Shown: positions 5,926-8,318 of the stretch, one piece after another
Numbering within the stretch: position 1 is the first letter of the stretch
Layout of the letters: each line of letters starts with the position of its first letter
Assembly: GCA_028678555.1 (NCBI GenBank)
Contig: JAJRDF010000059.1
Span: 1-8,318, forward strand
Source: Methanomicrobiales archaeon
GTDB lineage: Archaea > Halobacteriota > Methanomicrobia > Methanomicrobiales > JACTUA01
Direction: 5' to 3'
DNA length: 8,318 nucleotides
The notes under the pieces: model-generated
Database searches by the model: none
What the model saw: only the letters and a program-made list of their open reading frames with translations
What the model was told of the DNA's origin: nothing
Program-made: the position numbers and the translations under genes

Positions 5926-6639
5926 ATGGCAGTGGAGCTCACCTTCTACAGCGTGATGGTCCTCATCGGGGAGATTACCATCATCGTGCTCCTCTCGCTC
6001 CTCGTCTTTGCATTCTTCCTTGTGGCGGTTACCGCCCTGTCGATCCGGAAGGGCCGCCTCTACTTCCCCCGGCTCCTGAAGAGCGGTTTCTACATGCTGG
6101 AGGGGGTCGTGCGGGGCCTGACCCGGCTCTTCGGCATCTCGGAGAAGGACCTCATCACCTTCTTCATCCGGCTCCAGAACTCCATGAACACCACCACGTT
6201 TGAAAAGGTACCGGTGGAGAAGAGGGCGATCTTCCTTCCCCAGTGCCTCCGGTCCTCCCGGTGCCCGGCAGATCTCACCCCCGAGGGGCTCGTCTGCAAG
6301 CAGTGCGGCCAGTGCCAGACCGGTGAGGCCATCGCACGGCTCCGGGAGATGGGCTACCGGGTCTTCATCGTGCCGGGATCCTCGTTCATCCAGCGGATGG
6401 TGCAGAAGTATGGGCCCGAGGCCATGATTGGAGTCGGGTGCATCATCGAGGTGAAGGACGGCCTGGAGATGTGCGACCGCCAGGGGATCCCAGCCATCGG
6501 TATCGTGACCCAGAAGGACGGGTGCGTGGAGACGCTGGTGGACTGGGACGAGGTCTGCAGCGTGGCCCGGCGGGGACTCCCTGAGACCGCACCGAAGCCT
6601 GCCCAGGAGCCGCCGGAAGTGGACCACCCGGCCGTCTAG
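5926..6639 (+). CDS. DUF116 family membrane-anchored cysteine-rich protein
   Basis: The 237-residue product has one clear N-terminal membrane segment (about 8-40, very rich in I, L, V and F), followed by a basic RKGR turn that suggests a cytoplasmic soluble part. The soluble domain matches DUF116, found in methanogens and other anaerobes, with unknown function. Its cysteines are C107 and C113 in LPQCLRSSRC, C124/127/130 in VCKQCGQC, then C172, C183, C200 and C211. This pattern suggests bound metal or an iron-sulfur cluster, which is inference. GVGCIIEVKDGLEMC and GIPAIGIVTQKDGCVETLVDW are the conserved-looking later segments. The proline-rich tail (217-237) looks variable. ATG 5926 is preferred, with a weak GGTG at 5917-5920. 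The 67-base gap after mtnA has TTATCAT about 30 bases upstream, so the gene may have its own promoter. Confidence 0.88.
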   Translation: MAVELTFYSVMVLIGEITIIVLLSLLVFAFFLVAVTALSIRKGRLYFPRLLKSGFYMLEGVVRGLTRLFGISEKDLITFFIRLQNSMNTTTFEKVPVEKRAIFLPQCLRSSRCPADLTPEGLVCKQCGQCQTGEAIARLREMGYRVFIVPGSSFIQRMVQKYGPEAMIGVGCIIEVKDGLEMCDRQGIPAIGIVTQKDGCVETLVDWDEVCSVARRGLPETAPKPAQEPPEVDHPAV

Positions 6640-7046
6640 CCGGGGAGAACCACCACCTTCGATCCCTCGAGCCGGTCCGAGAGCACCTTCCCGATCACCG
6701 TGATCACCCCCGGAGTCACGACGTCGCCAACGACGATACCGGGCCGCAGCACCACGTCGCCGCCTGCCCGGATGGACCGGATCACCGCCCGGTCACACAC
6801 AAAGACGGTCCCCTCTGCGGTGAGGTTCCCCTTCACGATGGCCCTTCCACCGATGAGGGCGTTCCGGCAGGAGACATGCCCTGCCACGGTGGAGCAGGGG
6901 CCCAGCTCCAGGTCCCCGCTCACCGTGAGATGCTTCCAGAAATGCGTGCCAAAGGGTGCCACCAGGTTCCCCTCGATCCGCACGCTCCCGTCAAAGTAGG
7001 CTCCCCACGGGGCGTAGCAGGTCTCGCCGTGGACCCGGATCCGCAT
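6636..7046 (-). CDS. Bactofilin-like / polymer-forming beta-helix protein
   Basis: The 136-residue protein is made almost entirely of short beta-strand repeats rich in V, I and G: SVRIEGNLVAPFG, HLTVSGDLELG, STVAGHVSCRNALIGGRAIVKGNLTAEGTVFVCDRAVIRSIRAGGDVVLRPGIVVGDVVTPGVITVIGKV. This alternation fits a right-handed beta-helix of the bactofilin (polymer-forming cytoskeletal) type. Hexapeptide acyltransferase-like folds are an alternative, since no family signature residue is decisive. There is no signal peptide or membrane segment, so it is probably cytoplasmic. Cysteines at 10, 51, 60 and 84 have no obvious motif. ATG 7044-7046 is the start. A TTTATC box about 28 bases upstream suggests a leaderless or very short leader transcript. 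The gene is convergent with DUF116 and shares its stop tetranucleotide. Confidence 0.65.
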   Translation of the reverse strand: MRIRVHGETCYAPWGAYFDGSVRIEGNLVAPFGTHFWKHLTVSGDLELGPCSTVAGHVSCRNALIGGRAIVKGNLTAEGTVFVCDRAVIRSIRAGGDVVLRPGIVVGDVVTPGVITVIGKVLSDRLEGSKVVVLPG

Positions 7047-7069
7047 AGGCCTCTTTTGGCATTACCCGG

Positions 7070-7080
7070 CGATAAAGGGT
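7070..7080 (-). promoter_or_regulatory. TATA-box candidate for the bactofilin-like gene
   Basis: On the minus strand 7080-7070 reads ACCCTTTATCG. Its TTTATC centre lies about 28 bases upstream of ATG 7046, the expected spacing for an archaeal TATA box driving a transcript that starts at or near the start codon. Flanking sequence is much more GC-rich. Confidence 0.4.
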
Positions 7081-7111
7081 GCGATACGAAGAAAACACCT
7101 GTACGAAGGGA

Positions 7112-7163
7112 TGGCAACGGACCGGTGTGGGGCAGGAAGGGGAGGAGCGAACCTCCGTTGCCA
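7112..7163 (-). terminator. Inverted repeat after the secreted-protein gene, possible terminator
   Basis: TGGCAACGGA (7112-7121) is the exact reverse complement of TCCGTTGCCA (7154-7163). A smaller GGAGG/CCTCC stem (7141-7145 with 7152-7156) overlaps and competes with it. The structure begins three bases beyond the stop of the minus-strand gene that ends at 7167. Further along that strand a GTTTTCTTC stretch follows (about 7097-7089). It could end or protect that transcript. The 32-base loop is long for a standard terminator. Confidence 0.4.
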
Positions 7164-7166
7164 GGA

Positions 7167-7820
7167 CTAGGAGATCATGATCAGGCAACGGGTGGGCCTG
7201 CACGGGCCCCAGTCAAACCAGCCATTCCAGCCGGGGTACACCTTCCCGCACGCATTCCCGCGGTAGAATTTCATGTTCTCGGTCTCGGTATCCTCCTTCT
7301 TCCGGTCCTGGCCGTCAGGGTACTGCGGGCAGTATCCTTTCGGGACCTGGTAATGGGTAATCTCATATCTGGTCGTTTCCCTGACCTGGCAGACAAAGCC
7401 CACGCAGAACCCGTCGGCCGGGTACGAATAGCCGACGAGGGGCAGGGGGAGCACGCAGTAATCAACAATGTGCTCCCCGGCCTGGCCCATCACCTTCGGC
7501 ACGAAGAGGGAATGCTCCTGAGAGACGGTATACAACCCGATCTCGCCCGTTGTCTCCGGAGGAATTGAGTTAGGGAGGCCGCAGAGCGGGGTCCGGGTGA
7601 GGACCCACTGTACCTGGAACTGGAAAGGCTGCATGTCGCCCGGGTCTGCGTTGATGGGATTATCCCTGGGATTGACATCCAGAAACACGCCCACATCGAT
7701 CTTGAAAGATGATGAATCCGGGGCGGCTCGGGCCACGCCGACGAACCCGGTTCCCACTAGCATCAGGGCCACGGCTAGCAGAACCACACTCTGCCCACTG
7801 CACCCCTTCACGCACACCAT
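7167..7820 (-). CDS. Secreted cysteine-rich protein of unknown function
   Basis: I do not recognise a family. The 217-residue product begins with a Sec-type signal peptide: K5, a hydrophobic stretch at 11-29 (SVVLLAVALMLVGTGFVGV), and a likely cleavage after A30-R31-A32. The mature part has eight cysteines (80, 122, 139, 144, 164, 191, 207 and 212), an even number compatible with four disulfides in an exported protein. It is rich in aromatics and proline, as in GYSYPADGFCVGFVC and KVYPGWNGWFDWGPCRPTRC. There is no membrane segment after the signal and no S-layer or dockerin motif that I can see. Base composition is somewhat less GC-rich than the flanking housekeeping genes, which may mean a lineage-specific or acquired gene. 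ATG 7818-7820 is the start that retains the signal peptide, and no Shine-Dalgarno site is visible. It could be a cell-surface or secreted stress protein, but nothing shows it. Confidence 0.72.
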   Translation of the reverse strand: MVCVKGCSGQSVVLLAVALMLVGTGFVGVARAAPDSSSFKIDVGVFLDVNPRDNPINADPGDMQPFQFQVQWVLTRTPLCGLPNSIPPETTGEIGLYTVSQEHSLFVPKVMGQAGEHIVDYCVLPLPLVGYSYPADGFCVGFVCQVRETTRYEITHYQVPKGYCPQYPDGQDRKKEDTETENMKFYRGNACGKVYPGWNGWFDWGPCRPTRCLIMIS

Positions 7821-8318
7821 ACCGTGTGACCGGCTGCATTGAGGCTCGGGAACTCCATGCCCGCCCGGGCACGTCCCTCCGGTCCTCTCCTCCCATCCAC
7901 GTTGCCTGCCTCGTCAGTGCTGGCCTGGCCTGGGCAGGGGTGCGTCTGCTCCAGTACGGCCGACAGGGAAGACGTGGAGTGGATGCCGGGGGGGAGGGAC
8001 AACCCTGTCACCGGTCGTCTGTACCCCCGGGCCGCGTCGTATGATCCGGCGATTCAGCCGGAGATATTCTGGCCTTTTCCACGCCCGCCTGGTTGCCGGG
8101 TATTCCACCTGTCGCTCTTCCCCGAGGGCAGGGCAACATGGTAACATTGATATAAGGTGTATTTAATATTTTTCATTTAACCACCCGGGGAATCAGACCC
8201 TTCCTCTCCGGACCCATTCACCCATGCCGTGTCTCCTGCCGTCGTCGATATCAGAGTGGGGGGTCCTGGCCGCGCCGAACCGCCTCCGGACTCTCCCCAC
8301 GCGGGTAAATCCGGGATG
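7821..8318. other. Gene-less right end with an AT-rich island
   Basis: No open frame here gives a recognisable protein on either strand. Frames running into the right edge are open by chance at this GC content, and none has a family signature. The region holds a 6-bp hairpin, TCCGGC/GCCGGA (8045-8050 with 8057-8062, loop GATTCA), and the AT-rich island at 8143-8181. It may be the upstream region or long leader of the secreted-protein gene, the upstream region of a gene beyond the window, or the site of a small RNA. No tRNA fold was found. Confidence 0.5.
8143..8181. promoter_or_regulatory. AT-rich island, probable promoter
   Basis: About 40 bases here are far richer in A and T than anything else in the window, including GATATAAGG (8153-8161) and TATTTAATATTTTTC (8160-8174), both compatible with archaeal TATA boxes. 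The direction is not clear. Minus-strand transcription would run toward the secreted-protein gene with a leader of about 320 bases. Plus-strand transcription would head out of the window. Confidence 0.4.

Noticed and set aside
7172..7183. GATCATGATC palindrome
   Set aside because: It lies inside the last codons of the secreted-protein gene and is readily explained as coding sequence. It is not repeated in the window.
7914..8147. 77-residue minus-strand frame just downstream of the AT-rich island
   Set aside because: It is placed well for the promoter, but the protein is rich in R and P with no hydrophobic core, and nothing supports translation.
8224..8318. Open frames reaching the right edge on both strands
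   Set aside because: Several overlapping frames are open at once with similar third-position GC and no family signature, so none can be chosen.
1..8318. CRISPR array, tRNA, rRNA or insertion sequence
   Set aside because: No regularly spaced repeats, no T-loop signature with a matching acceptor stem, and no transposase motif or terminal repeats with target duplication were seen.

Overview
This window looks like archaeal chromosome, most likely from a GC-rich methanogen of the Methanomicrobiales type. That placement is an inference. It rests on an HdrA-type flavoprotein, the paired catalytic and regulatory aspartate carbamoyltransferase genes, an archaeal-type phosphopantetheine adenylyltransferase, DUF1805 and DUF116 proteins, Shine-Dalgarno sites matching GGAGGTGATC, and very short upstream regions that suggest leaderless transcripts. 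No phage, transposase, CRISPR, tRNA or rRNA was seen.

Layout, left to right. Positions 1-171 hold the C-terminal end of a TrmI-like tRNA (adenine-N1) methyltransferase. A 262-base convergent gap follows, with several GC hairpins, and then a DUF1805 gene on the minus strand (434-739). Divergent from it is pyrB-pyrI (964-2324), overlapping by 4 bases, which makes both chains of aspartate carbamoyltransferase for pyrimidine synthesis. A second convergent gap (2325-2519) separates pyrI from a minus-strand archaeal coaD (2520-3029). Only 30 bases beyond the coaD start begins a tight plus-strand cluster: gamma-class carbonic anhydrase (3060-3545), a short HdrA-like flavoprotein (3535-4812), a MtnA-type sugar-phosphate isomerase (4818-5858) and a membrane-anchored, cysteine-rich DUF116 protein (5926-6639). 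The DUF116 gene ends on a CTAG that is also the stop of the convergent bactofilin-like gene (6636-7046). An unrecognised secreted cysteine-rich protein (7167-7820) follows. The last ~500 bases hold no supportable gene but contain a sharp AT-rich island at about 8143-8181.

How the genes work together. pyrB and pyrI clearly form one enzyme. The carbonic anhydrase and HdrA-like frames overlap, and the mtnA start lies 5 bases after the HdrA-like stop, so translational coupling is likely. No known pathway joins these three, and this cluster is the most interesting gene context here. The HdrA-like protein keeps the FAD domain and the inserted two-cluster ferredoxin domain, but lacks the N-terminal domain and the C-terminal ferredoxin domain of full methanogen HdrA.

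The most striking non-coding signal is a dispersed ~45-base element. It occurs once in each convergent gap (226-270 and 2423-2466), in opposite orientation. It has an identical 10-bp GC stem and an adjoining block of four G-runs that could form a G-quadruplex.
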